A DNA stretch of 64,000 nucleotides from Azospira oryzae (GCF_004217225.1 NZ_SHKM01000001.1:496001-560000); one strand, 5' to 3'. Shown: positions 16,543 to 25,784, counted from the first letter of the stretch. The notes: generated from the letters alone by a model not told the origin. A program made the numbers and translations.

Positions 16543-16698
16543 GGTCCCAGACTCCCTAGGGGGCGATGATGGGGATGGAAGCAAGAGCCGTGCTTTCCAT
16601 CCGGGGGAGCGGATTGTCGCTGATTTATGGGAATTTTTCCCGGAAAAGGAGGGGCGCCCCGGCGGGGCCGGGCACATTTCCGGTGCAGGAATACAACA

Positions 16699-16739
16699 CC
16701 GGGCCGGAGATGCCCATTTCTGGGGCATTCCCGGCCCGG
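16699..16739 (-). terminator. Long hairpin downstream of the PepSY gene
   Basis: The arms CCGGGCCGG (16699-16707) and CCGGCCCGG (16731-16739) enclose a second paired segment, ATGCCC/GGGCAT. A short mismatch separates the two stems and the loop is 7 nt. It lies just after the PepSY stop in the direction of transcription. The T-content after it is modest. Confidence 0.55.
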
Positions 16740-16757
16740 GGGATAGGCGTCGGCGGC

Positions 16758-18242
16758 TCAGCCCCGGGGCCTGGCCAGGCGGCGCAGGCCGATCACCAGG
16801 CCGCTGAGGCTGACCAGGAAGCCCCCCAGACTGGCGACGATGAGCAGGATGTCCCACAGGGGCCGGTGCTGCAGCAGGGGCAGCCAGTCCCAGCTGTGGA
16901 AGAGGGCGAAAAGCCAGCGCTTGAGGCGCAGGCGGTCATCCAGGCGCTGCACCAGGGCGCCGTTGCGCGGGTCCAGGTAGAGCCAGGTATGGGCCGGGTC
17001 GTCGAATTCCAGGCGCAGTACCGGCAGGGCCTTTTCCATGTGGCCGGTCATGGAGTGGTAGGTGCGCTGGTAGTAGTGCCAGTCGTATTCCGTCTGCAGG
17101 TGGGTCGCCGCCAGCCCGGCCTGGGGCAGCAGCTGGCGCCCGCCTGCCTCGAGGACGCCCGGCGCCAGGGCGGCCTGCACCACGCCCTGCCGCTGCCAGG
17201 ACAGCAGCCGGCTGTGGCCCTGGCCGTCCCGGGCCTGGACGTAGGTGGTGCCGGCGAAGGTCAGCCATTCCAGCTCCCGGGCCTCCAGCCCGTCGGCGCG
17301 GAAGCGTTGCAGCACCTCGCCGATTCCGGGAGCGTCCGTGCCGGCGGCCAGTTCCAGGCGGGCCGGGGCCGGCTTGGGGGTGCCGGCGTCGAAGACCTTC
17401 CACGGATTGACCGAGAGCAGGCCGCTGAGAATCCAGGTGAAGGTGAGCAGGCCGAAGATGAGGCCCAGCCAGTGGTGCCAGCGCAGCATGGCCTTGCGGT
17501 AGGGGCTGCGGCTGCCGTTGGCGTAGGGCCGCCGCCGCCAGCGCAGGAGGCCCACCACGAGGCCGCTCAGGGCCAGCAGGGTGGCGGCGAGGGAGGTGTA
17601 GATGATGATCTCGGTCCACCAGCCGTCCAGCGCGCCGCCGCGCAGGGGATAGAGCCAGTGCAGCCAGGCGCCGAGCCAGTTCCAGGTGCGCTCGGTGGCG
17701 CTGGCGTCACGCACCACCTCGCCGGTGCTGGCGGAGACGTAGAGCAGGGTGCGGCCCCGGCCGTCGTCGCTGCCGTCCATTTCCACCACGTGCAGGGGGC
17801 GGTGGCCGTCCAGGGCCCGGGAGTGGGTCCAGGCGTCTTCCTGCAGGGCTTCCAGGTAGCGGGCCGGCTGGCCGGGCAGGAAAGCCCGGGCCGCCGCCAG
17901 GGCGGCCTCGGCGCCGATGCTGCCGACCGCCTTGCCGTCATGGCCGGATATGGCGGCAAAGCGGTTTTTCTCCAGCCCGGCGATGAACACGGGGCGGCCG
18001 CCGATGCTGGTCAGGCGCAGGCTGCGGGGCCGGGCGCCGGCGGGGAGGGCGGCCAGGGCCTGCTCCAGATTGACGCAGCAGCCGGCGGAGGCCAGGGGCG
18101 GCAGGGTCTGCAGGCGTTCGGCGGTGCCCAGTTTGGGGTAGCCGACGTACATCATGACCACGCCGGAGAGGAACCACAGGGCCATGAACAGGCAGAGGGC
18201 GATGCCGAGCCAGCGGTGGCCGAGGAAGAGCAGACGTTTCAT
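16758..18242 (-). CDS. PepSY-associated transmembrane protein
   Basis: A 494-residue membrane protein of the PepSY_TM class. It has an N-terminal span (WLGIALCLFMALWFLSGVVM), a long periplasmic PepSY-containing region, a span pair around residues 205-300 (LAATLLALSGLVVGLLRWR; HWLGLIFGLLTFTWILSGLL) and a final span (LLIVASLGGFLVSLSGLVIG). Relatives are usually coupled to TonB-dependent siderophore receptors and are proposed to reduce ferric siderophores or process ligands at the inner membrane. Here it follows the receptor gene by 55 nt on the same strand, which fits that role. The exact reaction is unknown. Confidence 0.88.
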   Translation of the reverse strand: MKRLLFLGHRWLGIALCLFMALWFLSGVVMMYVGYPKLGTAERLQTLPPLASAGCCVNLEQALAALPAGARPRSLRLTSIGGRPVFIAGLEKNRFAAISGHDGKAVGSIGAEAALAAARAFLPGQPARYLEALQEDAWTHSRALDGHRPLHVVEMDGSDDGRGRTLLYVSASTGEVVRDASATERTWNWLGAWLHWLYPLRGGALDGWWTEIIIYTSLAATLLALSGLVVGLLRWRRRPYANGSRSPYRKAMLRWHHWLGLIFGLLTFTWILSGLLSVNPWKVFDAGTPKPAPARLELAAGTDAPGIGEVLQRFRADGLEARELEWLTFAGTTYVQARDGQGHSRLLSWQRQGVVQAALAPGVLEAGGRQLLPQAGLAATHLQTEYDWHYYQRTYHSMTGHMEKALPVLRLEFDDPAHTWLYLDPRNGALVQRLDDRLRLKRWLFALFHSWDWLPLLQHRPLWDILLIVASLGGFLVSLSGLVIGLRRLARPRG

Positions 18243-18268
18243 GGAGGGCAGGCGGCTGGGTGGAAGGG

Positions 18269-18290
18269 CCGGCCCCCGGGCGGGGGCCGG
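18269..18290 (-). other. GC-rich intra-operon hairpin
   Basis: CCGGCCCCC and GGGGGCCGG form a perfect 9-bp stem with a 4-nt loop in the short gap between the TonB receptor stop and the PepSY start. It could reduce transcription or translation of the second gene or stabilise the receptor mRNA. Confidence 0.45.
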
Positions 18291-18297
18291 TGGGGCC

Positions 18298-20502
18298 TCA
18301 GAAGCTGGTCTGGACCGACAGGTCCAGGGTGCGCGGGGCGCCCAGATAGACCATGTTGGTGCCGGAGACGTTTTCGGCGTAGACCTTGTCGGTGAGGTTC
18401 TTGATGCGGGCCGTCAGGGTGGTCTTGCGGTCCAGCTTGTACTGCACGAAAGCCCCCAGCAGGCCGTAGCTCTCGGCCTTCAGGGTGTTGGCGGCATCGG
18501 CGTAGCGGTCCGAGACGTAGCGCAGGTCGCCGCCGACGCGCCAGTCGGCGCTGGGGCTGTAGCTCAGCCAGAGATTGGTGACCCGGGCCGGGATGCCGCT
18601 GGGCCGGTTGCCCTGGCGGGAGACGGCGACGCTGCCCACCTTTTCGGTGAAGTCGTCGTACTGGGCATCCACCACCGAGAAATTGCCGGAGGCCTGGAGC
18701 CGGGGCGTGAGCTGGTAGGCGGCGTTGACCTCGATGCCCCGGGAGGACTGCTGGCCCACGGGGATGGTGGTGCCCGGGTTGTTGGGGTCGGCCACGGCGA
18801 TGTTCCTGCGGGTGATCTCGTAGTAGGCGACGCTGCCGTGGCCCCGGCCTTCGGCGAAGGCGAACTTGCTGCCGATCTCGTGCTGCTTGCCGGTGGTCAG
18901 GTCGAAGTTGCGCACCTGGGCGAAGCTGGCCGTGGCCAGGATGCCGGCGGGGGGATCGGCGGCGGTGCTGTACTGCACATAGACGTTGGCGTTGGGCGTC
19001 AGGTCGTAGGTGAGGGCGGCGCGGCCGGTGAGGGGCGTGTAGGTGCGCTTGAAATAGGCCGGGTCGGTGGCGGAGGCGGCCCGGTGGTTGGTCACTTCCA
19101 GGTCGATGTGGTCCTGGCGCAGGCCCGTCAGCAGGGACAGGTCCTTGCTCAGGAAGGTGCGGTTTTCCAGGAACAGGGCCAAGGTGGTGACCCGGTTGGA
19201 GCGGTCAGGCCGGTAGACGTCGCTGGCCAGGCCGGTGACGCCGTTGAAGGTGCCCGGATCGTAGGTGAGGGGATCGACGTTGCCCAGGGCGGCGTTGCCG
19301 GTGGAGGCCGGGTAGCGGGTCTGCTTGTTGAGGCTGTAGTCCAGGCCGCCGGCCCAGGCCGTGGGCAGGCTGCCCAGGGTGCTGTCCCAGTTGAACTCGA
19401 AGCGGTTGCCGTTCACATCCTGGTCGTGGCGCTGCAGCAGGCCGCCGCTGCGGTTGACCCGGGTGTTGCTGGCGTTGAAGGCGTAGGTCTCCACGTTGCG
19501 GTAGTCCCGCAGGGCGTCGTAGTGGTAGAGGGTGTTGCGCAGCTTGAGCTGGTCATTGACCTTGTAGTCGAGGATGGAGCGGAACCATTTGACGGTCTGC
19601 TCATAGAGGCCGTCGCTGACGTTGTAGTTCTTGAAGCGGGTGCCATCGTCGATGTGGACCTTGCCGTCAAAAGGCTTCGTCAGGGGCGTGCCCCAGTAGG
19701 GCCGGTCCACCGTTTCCTTCTGGTATTCCACGGCTAGGGTGTGGCTCAGGTTGGAGGTCAGGTCGGTGAGCAGGGAGGCGGCCATCTGCCAGGCTTCCCG
19801 CTTGGTGCTCTTGCTCCAGCCCCGGGCCGAATCCCGGTTCACGTCCAGGCGGATGACGTTGTGCTCGTTGAGGCGGCGGTTGGTGCCGATGGCCACCTGG
19901 GTGGCGTTGTAGCTGCCGTAGCGGGCCTTGGCCTCGGTGAAGTCGCCGTCCCGGTTGGCCAGCTTGGTGACGTAGTTGATGGAGCCGCCGATGGCGCCGG
20001 CACCGTAGAGGAAGCTGGAGGGGCCGCCGATGGCCTCCACCCGGTCATAGATCCAGCTATCCACCGGGCGGGCGGCGATGGTGTCGTACTGCACCGTGAT
20101 GCCGTTGAACAGCTGGGTCACGCTGCCGCCGGAAAAGCCCCGATAGAACACGGCGCCGGGGGAGCCGGGGGCCGAGGAGGCGGTCATGCCGGCCACGCCC
20201 TTGAGGATTTCCTGGGTATTGTCGGCGCCGCGGCGCTCGATGGCTTCCCGGTCGATGACGGTGACGGCGGCCGGCGTCTCCTTGACGCTGAGGCCGAGGC
20301 GGCTGCCGGTGACCACCTTCTTGTCGAAGGCCAGGTCGTCCTGCAGGCCCTGGTCCCGCACCACCACCTCGTCCAGCACCCGGGGAGTGTCGGCGCTCTG
20401 GGCCCGGGCCAGGGGTGAAAAGATCATCAGCACGGCGAGGGAGACGGGCGCGAGGCGGTGGGGCAAGGGACGGCCGCAGCAGGCGACGGGGGCAGGGAGC
20501 AT
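18298..20502 (-). CDS. TonB-dependent siderophore-type outer-membrane receptor
   Basis: A 734-residue receptor. A signal peptide (hydrophobic LAPVSLAVLMIFSPLARAQS) is followed by a TonB-box-like DEVVVRD and a plug domain (SVKETPAAVTVIDREAIERR, RVEAIGGPSSFLYGAGAIGG). A 22-strand barrel ends in a terminal Phe (LDLSVQTSF), the usual outer-membrane assembly signal. The family imports ferric siderophores or similar chelates using TonB energy. The ligand is not predictable. The start at 20502 was chosen because it gives a normal signal peptide; an upstream ATG at 20529 is possible. Both ribosome-binding sites are weak. A perfect 17-bp palindrome lies upstream, but no recognisable Fur box. Confidence 0.93.
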   Translation of the reverse strand: MLPAPVACCGRPLPHRLAPVSLAVLMIFSPLARAQSADTPRVLDEVVVRDQGLQDDLAFDKKVVTGSRLGLSVKETPAAVTVIDREAIERRGADNTQEILKGVAGMTASSAPGSPGAVFYRGFSGGSVTQLFNGITVQYDTIAARPVDSWIYDRVEAIGGPSSFLYGAGAIGGSINYVTKLANRDGDFTEAKARYGSYNATQVAIGTNRRLNEHNVIRLDVNRDSARGWSKSTKREAWQMAASLLTDLTSNLSHTLAVEYQKETVDRPYWGTPLTKPFDGKVHIDDGTRFKNYNVSDGLYEQTVKWFRSILDYKVNDQLKLRNTLYHYDALRDYRNVETYAFNASNTRVNRSGGLLQRHDQDVNGNRFEFNWDSTLGSLPTAWAGGLDYSLNKQTRYPASTGNAALGNVDPLTYDPGTFNGVTGLASDVYRPDRSNRVTTLALFLENRTFLSKDLSLLTGLRQDHIDLEVTNHRAASATDPAYFKRTYTPLTGRAALTYDLTPNANVYVQYSTAADPPAGILATASFAQVRNFDLTTGKQHEIGSKFAFAEGRGHGSVAYYEITRRNIAVADPNNPGTTIPVGQQSSRGIEVNAAYQLTPRLQASGNFSVVDAQYDDFTEKVGSVAVSRQGNRPSGIPARVTNLWLSYSPSADWRVGGDLRYVSDRYADAANTLKAESYGLLGAFVQYKLDRKTTLTARIKNLTDKVYAENVSGTNMVYLGAPRTLDLSVQTSF

Positions 20503-20629
20503 GGAACACCTATCCGGGAAAGTGCCCATCGGGCCGGGATGGCCGGACGCCGTTTCCCCGGGGCGCGGAGCGGCGTTGATGGGTCAGTCAGCGGAGGCGG
20601 ATGCTAGGGGAGGACTATCACTAAAGGAA

Positions 20630-20646
20630 TGTGACACAGTGTCACA
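20630..20646. promoter_or_regulatory. Perfect palindrome TGTGACACAGTGTCACA upstream of the TonB receptor
   Basis: Two perfect 8-bp arms flank one central base, 128 nt before the receptor start. The half-sites TGTGA/TCACA resemble CRP/FNR-family sites, but the spacer is 7 rather than 6 bp. The binding protein is therefore uncertain. It also lies downstream of the 109-aa gene's stop codon. Confidence 0.55.
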
Positions 20647-20703
20647 GGTGCTTTCCCCATTCCCGCCGAGGAAGGCGGGGCGGCCATTGCCAGAGGGCAT
20701 GCC

Positions 20704-21033
20704 TCAAGGCGGGCAATTGGTGGGCACGGCCAGCTGGCCGCCCCCGGGAGTGGCGTAAACATTGGCCAGGATGGGATTGTCCCGGTAGCTGGTGAGGCAG
20801 TAACGGCCGCCGGCACTGCGCACCTCGACCCGGGATTCGCCGCCGGGATGGCCGTAGGTGGTTTCCGTCTGGCGGGGACGGGCCTCGATGCGCACCGGTT
20901 CCCCTTCCTCCAGCAGCACCTGGCGCGGCGGCCCGTCCCCGGCCCGGCTGGAGCCCGGCCACAGGGCGCCCAGCAGCAGGCCCAGGCAGAGGCCGGCTCC
21001 GAGGCGGCGGCAGGACTCAGCCGAGGGCCTCAT
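20704..21033 (-). CDS. Small predicted periplasmic protein, unknown function
   Basis: A 109-residue protein with a signal peptide (LGAGLCLGLLLGALWPGSSR, cleavage likely after SRA). The mature part has RQTETTYGHPGGESRVEVRS and two cysteines (YCLTSYRD, TNCPP) that could form a disulfide. The start MRPSAESCRRLG overlaps the upstream HTH gene by 17 nt, implying coupled translation with it. No family recognised. The TonB receptor promoter lies downstream. Confidence 0.65.
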   Translation of the reverse strand: MRPSAESCRRLGAGLCLGLLLGALWPGSSRAGDGPPRQVLLEEGEPVRIEARPRQTETTYGHPGGESRVEVRSAGGRYCLTSYRDNPILANVYATPGGGQLAVPTNCPP

Positions 21034-21244
21034 CACCCTCGTCCGCCCGGTATTCCAGCAGGTCACCCGGCTGGCACGCCAGGTGGCGGCAGATGGCCTC
21101 CAGGGTGGAAAAGCGCACCCCCTTGACCTTGCCGCTCTTGAGCAGGGACAGGTTCTGCTCGGTCATGCCGATGGCCTCGGCCAGTTCCCGGGAGCGCATC
21201 TTGCGCCGGGCCAGCATCACGTCCAGATTGAGAATGATCGCCAT
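21017..21244 (-). CDS. Small Cro/CI-type HTH regulator
   Basis: A 75-residue single-domain helix-turn-helix protein: MLARRKMRSRELAEAIGMTE, then QNLSLLKSGKVKGVRFSTLE, then AICRHLACQPGDLLEY. This is the YozG-like subgroup that is almost always coded next to a DUF2975 membrane protein. Here the DUF2975 gene is 6 nt upstream on the same strand. The pair probably acts as a unit, with the HTH protein regulating its own operon. What signal it answers is unknown. Confidence 0.88.
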   Translation of the reverse strand: MAIILNLDVMLARRKMRSRELAEAIGMTEQNLSLLKSGKVKGVRFSTLEAICRHLACQPGDLLEYRADEGDEALG

Positions 21245-21250
21245 GGCCGC

Positions 21251-21802
21251 TCACAGGATCAGGGCGTTGTCTTCCTGCAGGCGGCGACCTTCCTCCATCA
21301 CCTGCCCCAGGAGATGCACCGCCAGCCCCACCAGGACCATGGCCAGACTGTCGCTGCCGATGCCGATGGAAAGCAGGCGTTGGCCGGGCGGATGGTCCAG
21401 GGTCAGGGCCAGCACCAGCAGGGTCTGGGACAGCACCTTGAGGCCGGCCCAGGCCAGCATGCCCAGGGCGAAGCGACGATAGGCGCGGGCCACGGCGGTG
21501 GAAAACAGCTCGCCGTTGCCGTAGCGCCGGCAGATGCCGGCCAGGGTGAAAAAGACGTAGCTGCCCGCCGCCAGGGCCGGCAGATCGGTGAGATAGCCCA
21601 GCAACCGCTGCGACATGCTGAGATCGGCAGCCGCCACCCCGGCGATGCGGAAGGCGTCGGACCAGGTCACGCCCCAGTCGGCCCAGCGTTCCACATGGGC
21701 CCAGAGATAGGCCACCAGCACCGGCAGAAGCAGGGCGGCAGCCAGGGAAACCACCCGCAGCAGACGGGAGGCGCGGCGAATGCGATGTTGTGGAGTGTCC
21801 AT
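21251..21802 (-). CDS. DUF2975-type integral membrane protein
   Basis: A 183-residue protein with four hydrophobic spans: LRVVSLAAALLLPVLVAYLW, LPALAAGSYVFFTLAGICRR, MLAWAGLKVLSQTLLVLAL and SLAMVLVGLAVHLLGQVM. The motif RRYGNGELFSTAVARAYRRF between spans 2 and 3 is typical of DUF2975. The C-terminus MEEGRRLQEDNALIL is the conserved closing motif that precedes the partner HTH protein. Function is unknown; the genetic link to the HTH gene suggests a membrane-linked sensor. Confidence 0.85.
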   Translation of the reverse strand: MDTPQHRIRRASRLLRVVSLAAALLLPVLVAYLWAHVERWADWGVTWSDAFRIAGVAAADLSMSQRLLGYLTDLPALAAGSYVFFTLAGICRRYGNGELFSTAVARAYRRFALGMLAWAGLKVLSQTLLVLALTLDHPPGQRLLSIGIGSDSLAMVLVGLAVHLLGQVMEEGRRLQEDNALIL

Positions 21803-22167
21803 GAGGCGTCCTGTTATGCAGTAAAAAATTAATGTTTTATATTAAGTTTTTGCAAATATAGGACAAGTGGACCTCGTATGGCAAGGGTGCCGTTGAACAA
21901 TTGCCGTCGTAGCCTTGTCGTGCTGCTGCGAGGGGGAACAGTTGGGGCTTAAGACCTGCGAGGGGTTGCTGCGGAGGAGGTGAAACGGGGGACTCCCGAT
22001 CTTGTGGGCGAAGGGAGCCTCCAGTATCGAAGCGAAAAGGGGATGGGGATTTGTCGCCTGCTGCCTGTTTCGTTCACGGCGGGGGGAATCGCCGGTGAAC
22101 AACGGTAGGTCTTGCCAGATGATCCCGGAGCGTTGGAACTCCCGGATCATCTGCCGTCAGGGTTTGC
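21803..22167. other. Intergenic region between DUF2975 gene and hydrolase gene
   Basis: These 365 bases hold an AT-rich segment just upstream of the DUF2975 start (21820-21860, with AAAAAATTAATGTTTTATATT), probably its promoter region. At the other end a hairpin lies downstream of the hydrolase stop. An open frame on the minus strand (about 100 codons) has no coding character. Confidence 0.5.
22116..22153 (-). terminator. Near-perfect 15-bp hairpin downstream of the alpha/beta hydrolase
   Basis: CAGATGATCCCGGAG (22116-22130) pairs with CTCCCGGATCATCTG (22139-22153), 14 of 15 positions, with an 8-nt loop. It starts 14 nt after the hydrolase stop codon in the direction of transcription. It lacks a T-tract, so it may be an mRNA end-stabiliser or a factor-assisted terminator. 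Confidence 0.5.
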
Positions 22168-22962
22168 CTAGCGTTCTTCCAACCACTGCAAAATTTCCGC
22201 CGCGGCCTTGGGCCAGGGATGGTCGAGCATGAGCATGTGGCCGCAGTGGGGGATGATCTTGAAGTCGCCGTTCCAGCGCAGGGCGGTGAAGCCGATGCTG
22301 GAGGGCGGGAATACGGCGTCGAACTGGCCGCCCATGACCAGCACCGGCAGTTCGGGCCGGGAGCGGTAGCTGCGGTAGCCGAGGCCGGCCATGTCGGCGG
22401 CGGCTTCGGCGGATTCGGGCTGGATCAGATGGGCAAACTGCAGCAGGCCTTCGGGCGGCATGTCGGGGGAAAAGTAGATGTCCCGCATCAGGAGCAGGCT
22501 GGCTTCGTCCATCTCGCCCTGGCTGATGGCGGGAATCTTGGCGAAGAAATCCGGATGTTTGAGGGCCAGGCTCATGATGGAACCCTGGGTGCCGGAAGTG
22601 GGTACCGGGGCCAGCAGCACGGCGGCCGGGGCACCCTGGCATTCGAGCACCCGCTCGATGACGGCGCAGCCCATGGAGTGGCCGATGAGGACGGGCGGCC
22701 GGGGCAGCTTGGCCATCACCTGCAGCACGTCGTCGGCGTAGTCATCCAGGCCGAAGCGGTCGAGCCGTTCCCGGCCTTCGCTCTGGCCGTGGCCGGAAAG
22801 ATCGAGGGCGACGCAGTCGTAGCCGGCGGCGTTGAAGCGGGGCAGGAAATTGACGTCCCAGCAGCGGCTGTCCATGTAGCCGCCGTGGACGAAGAGGCAG
22901 GGAGGCTGGCCGTTGGGTTTGGCGGCAGGACGGTGCAGGGTGTGGATCTGGCGGGGTTTCAT
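22168..22962 (-). CDS. Alpha/beta-hydrolase fold protein
   Basis: A 264-residue hydrolase. The oxyanion region is LFVHGGYMDSRCW, the nucleophile elbow GHSMG (Ser in VLIGHSMGCAVIERV), the acid in GGQFDAVFP and the catalytic His in HCGHMLML. The substrate could be an ester, lactone or epoxide and is not inferable. The start MKPRQIHTLHRP is chosen because further upstream the frame runs into the divergent pepN promoter region. Its ribosome-binding site is weak, so the start is provisional. Confidence 0.85.
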   Translation of the reverse strand: MKPRQIHTLHRPAAKPNGQPPCLFVHGGYMDSRCWDVNFLPRFNAAGYDCVALDLSGHGQSEGRERLDRFGLDDYADDVLQVMAKLPRPPVLIGHSMGCAVIERVLECQGAPAAVLLAPVPTSGTQGSIMSLALKHPDFFAKIPAISQGEMDEASLLLMRDIYFSPDMPPEGLLQFAHLIQPESAEAAADMAGLGYRSYRSRPELPVLVMGGQFDAVFPPSSIGFTALRWNGDFKIIPHCGHMLMLDHPWPKAAAEILQWLEER

Positions 22963-23119
22963 GATGAGGGAGCTGGGACGGCGAGTGGGAAATGGTTTAT
23001 GCCGGAACGATAACACCTTTGTTTTTAATCTGTGTGACGCTCCGGGGGCGGCGGAGGGCTGGCGTATCATTGCCGCCTGTTCCCCATTTTCGCGGCTGCG
23101 CTCGCGGCCCCCGCCGACC

Positions 23120-25729
23120 ATGAAAACCGAAACGCCCCAGACCATTTACCTGAAGGACTACACCCCGCCCGCCTATCTGGTGGACACGGTGGACCTGGAT
23201 GTGGACATCCGCCCCGGCAGCACCACCGTCACTGCCACCCTGGCCTGTCGCCGCAATCCGGCGGGCGCCGGGGCCCAGGCCCTGGTGCTGGATGGCGAAG
23301 AGCTGGAAACCGTATCGGTCGCCATCGACGGCCGGACGCTGGCAGCCGGCGAGTACACGGTGGCAGCCGAAACCCTGACCATCCCTACGGTGCCCGAGCA
23401 GTTCACCCTGCAGACCGTGGTGCGCATCGTGCCGGAAAAGAACACCCAGCTCTCCGGCCTCTATCGTTCCGCCGACGGCTACTTCACCCAGTGCGAAGCC
23501 CAGGGCTTCCGCCGCATCACCTGGTTCCCGGATCGGCCCGACGTGATGGCCACCTTCAGCGTCACCCTGCACGCCGACAAGGTAGCCCTGCCGGTGCTGC
23601 TGGCCAACGGCAATCCCGTCGCCAGCGGCGACGAGGCCGATGGGCGTCACTGGGCCCGCTGGCAGGATCCCTTCAAGAAACCCTGCTACCTCTTCGCCGT
23701 CGTCGCCGGCAAGCTGGACGTGCTGCGCGACACCTTCACCACCGCCAGCGGCCGCATGGTGCAGCTGGCCATCTACGTGGAGCCGGGCAAGCTGGACCAG
23801 TGTCCCCACGCCATGCTGGCCCTGAAGAAGTCCATGGCCTGGGACGAGCAGCGCTTCGGCCTGGAGTGCGACCTGGACCACTACATGATCGTCGCCGTGG
23901 GCGACTTCAACATGGGGGCCATGGAGAACAAGGGCCTCAACATCTTCAACACCAAATACGTGCTGGCCAGGGCCGACGTGGCCACCGACGTGGATTTCGA
24001 GAATATCGATCGGGTCGTGGCCCACGAGTACTTCCACAACTGGACCGGCAACCGGGTCACCTGCCGGGACTGGTTCCAGCTCTCCCTGAAGGAAGGTCTG
24101 ACGGTTTTCCGCGACCAGGAATTCGGCGCCGACCTGCACAACCCCACCACCGCCCGCATCCGCGAGGTGCGCGGCCTGCGCGCCGCCCAGTTCCCCGAGG
24201 ACGCCGGCCCCATGGCCCATCCGGTGCGTCCCGCCTCCTACATGGAGATCAACAACTTCTACACCGCCACGGTCTATGAAAAGGGTGCCGAGGTGGTGCG
24301 CATGATCCAGACTCTGATCGGCCGCGAAGCCTTCCGCGCCGGCATGGACGAATACTTCCGCCGCCACGACGGCCAGGCCGTCACCTGCGACGATTTCGTC
24401 GCCGCCATGGCGGCAGCTTCGGGCTTCGACTTCACCCAGTTCATGCGCTGGTACAGCCAGCCCGGCACGCCCCAGGTCAAGGCCGAGGCTGCCTACGATG
24501 CCGCGGCGAAGCGCTACAGCCTGAGCTTCACCCAGAGCAATCCCAAGGCTTCGGACAACGGGCTCTACCTGATCCCCATCCGCGTCGCCCTGTTCGACCG
24601 CCAGGGCCAGGAACTGGCCGGCCACAGCCGCACCCTGTTGCTCACCGAGAGCACCCAGCGCTTCGATTTCGATGATGTGGCAGAGGCTCCGGTGCCTTCC
24701 CTGCTGCGGGACTTTTCCGCCCCGGTGGTGTTGGACTTTGCCTACAGCGACGCCGACCTGACCCTGCTGCTGGCCCACGACAGCGACCCCTTCAACGCCT
24801 GGGAAGCGGGCCAGCGCCTGGCCTCCCGTCTGATCCTGGAAGCCACCGCGGCCATCGCCGCCGGTAAGGCGCCGGTGGTGCCGGAAGGCTTCATCGCCGC
24901 CGCCCGCCGCCTGCTCGGCAGCCATGAAGAGGCCGGCGCCGCCTTCGTCGCCGAAGCCCTGACCCTGCCCGGCGAGGCCACCCTGGCCGAGATGCTGGAG
25001 GAGGTGAATCCGGATGCCCTGCACGCCGCCCGCAACCATCTGCGCCTCTCCCTGGCCGAGGGCCTGCGGGCCGAACTGGCTGCCGTCTATGCGGAACTGG
25101 CCCCCAGCGGCCCCTACCAGCCCAGTGCCGAGGATGCCGGCCGCCGCGCCCTGCGCAACCTGTGCCTCTCCTACCTGCTGGAATTCAACACCGCCGGCAT
25201 GCGCCAGCTGGCCGTGCGCCAGTTCGAAGACGCGGACAACATGACCGACCAGTTCGCCGCCCTGGCCGCCCTGGCCAACGTGCTGGGCGACTGTCCCGAG
25301 CGGGAGACGGCCCTGGCCGCCTTCTACCAGCGCTGGCAGGGCGAGGCCCTGGTGGTGGATAAATGGCTGGCGGTGCAGTCCTCCAGCCGCCAGCCCGACG
25401 CCCTGGCCACGGTGCAGCGCCTCACCGGCCACCCGGCCTTCGACCTCGGCAATCCCAACAAGGTCTATGCCCTGCTGCGCACCTTCGGTGCCAACCTGGT
25501 GCGCTTCCACGCCGCCGACGGCGCCGGCTATCGTTTCTTCGCCGAGCAGATCAAGGCCCTGGACGCCCGCAATCCCCAGGTGGCTTCCCGCCTGGCCCGC
25601 TGCTTCGATCGCTGGAAGAAGTTCGACGCCGGCCGCCAGGTCCACAGCCGGGCGGCCCTGGAGAGCCTGCGGGACCATCCCGGTCTGTCCCGGGACGTGT
25701 TCGAGATCGTCACCCGGGCCCTGGGTTAA
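23120..25729 (+). CDS. pepN: Aminopeptidase N (M1 metallopeptidase)
   Basis: An 869-residue gluzincin aminopeptidase. The substrate-binding GAMEN motif begins at residue 266 (MGAMENKGLN). The zinc site is HEYFH at 302-306 with the downstream Glu in LKEGLTVFRDQEFG. The domain order (N-terminal beta-sandwich, thermolysin-like catalytic domain, beta domain, C-terminal helical bowl) and length match proteobacterial PepN, a broad-specificity cytoplasmic peptidase. The start MKTETPQTIYLKDY aligns with the family. Divergent from the alpha/beta hydrolase; converges on the pqi operon through a long hairpin. Confidence 0.97.
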   Translation: MKTETPQTIYLKDYTPPAYLVDTVDLDVDIRPGSTTVTATLACRRNPAGAGAQALVLDGEELETVSVAIDGRTLAAGEYTVAAETLTIPTVPEQFTLQTVVRIVPEKNTQLSGLYRSADGYFTQCEAQGFRRITWFPDRPDVMATFSVTLHADKVALPVLLANGNPVASGDEADGRHWARWQDPFKKPCYLFAVVAGKLDVLRDTFTTASGRMVQLAIYVEPGKLDQCPHAMLALKKSMAWDEQRFGLECDLDHYMIVAVGDFNMGAMENKGLNIFNTKYVLARADVATDVDFENIDRVVAHEYFHNWTGNRVTCRDWFQLSLKEGLTVFRDQEFGADLHNPTTARIREVRGLRAAQFPEDAGPMAHPVRPASYMEINNFYTATVYEKGAEVVRMIQTLIGREAFRAGMDEYFRRHDGQAVTCDDFVAAMAAASGFDFTQFMRWYSQPGTPQVKAEAAYDAAAKRYSLSFTQSNPKASDNGLYLIPIRVALFDRQGQELAGHSRTLLLTESTQRFDFDDVAEAPVPSLLRDFSAPVVLDFAYSDADLTLLLAHDSDPFNAWEAGQRLASRLILEATAAIAAGKAPVVPEGFIAAARRLLGSHEEAGAAFVAEALTLPGEATLAEMLEEVNPDALHAARNHLRLSLAEGLRAELAAVYAELAPSGPYQPSAEDAGRRALRNLCLSYLLEFNTAGMRQLAVRQFEDADNMTDQFAALAALANVLGDCPERETALAAFYQRWQGEALVVDKWLAVQSSSRQPDALATVQRLTGHPAFDLGNPNKVYALLRTFGANLVRFHAADGAGYRFFAEQIKALDARNPQVASRLARCFDRWKKFDAGRQVHSRAALESLRDHPGLSRDVFEIVTRALG

Positions 25730-25784
25730 GACGGGGAGAGTCGGGGCCGCCGCCCAGCAAGGTGGCGGCCTGAAAAATAGGGTT

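Noticed and set aside
21842-22150. A 102-codon minus-strand frame between the DUF2975 gene and the hydrolase
   Set aside because: It spans the hairpin and the AT-rich promoter-like segment and has no coding character.
22997-25678. An 893-codon open frame antisense to pepN
   Set aside because: It is a by-product of GC-rich codon use on the opposite strand. pepN has full catalytic motifs, while the antisense frame matches no family.
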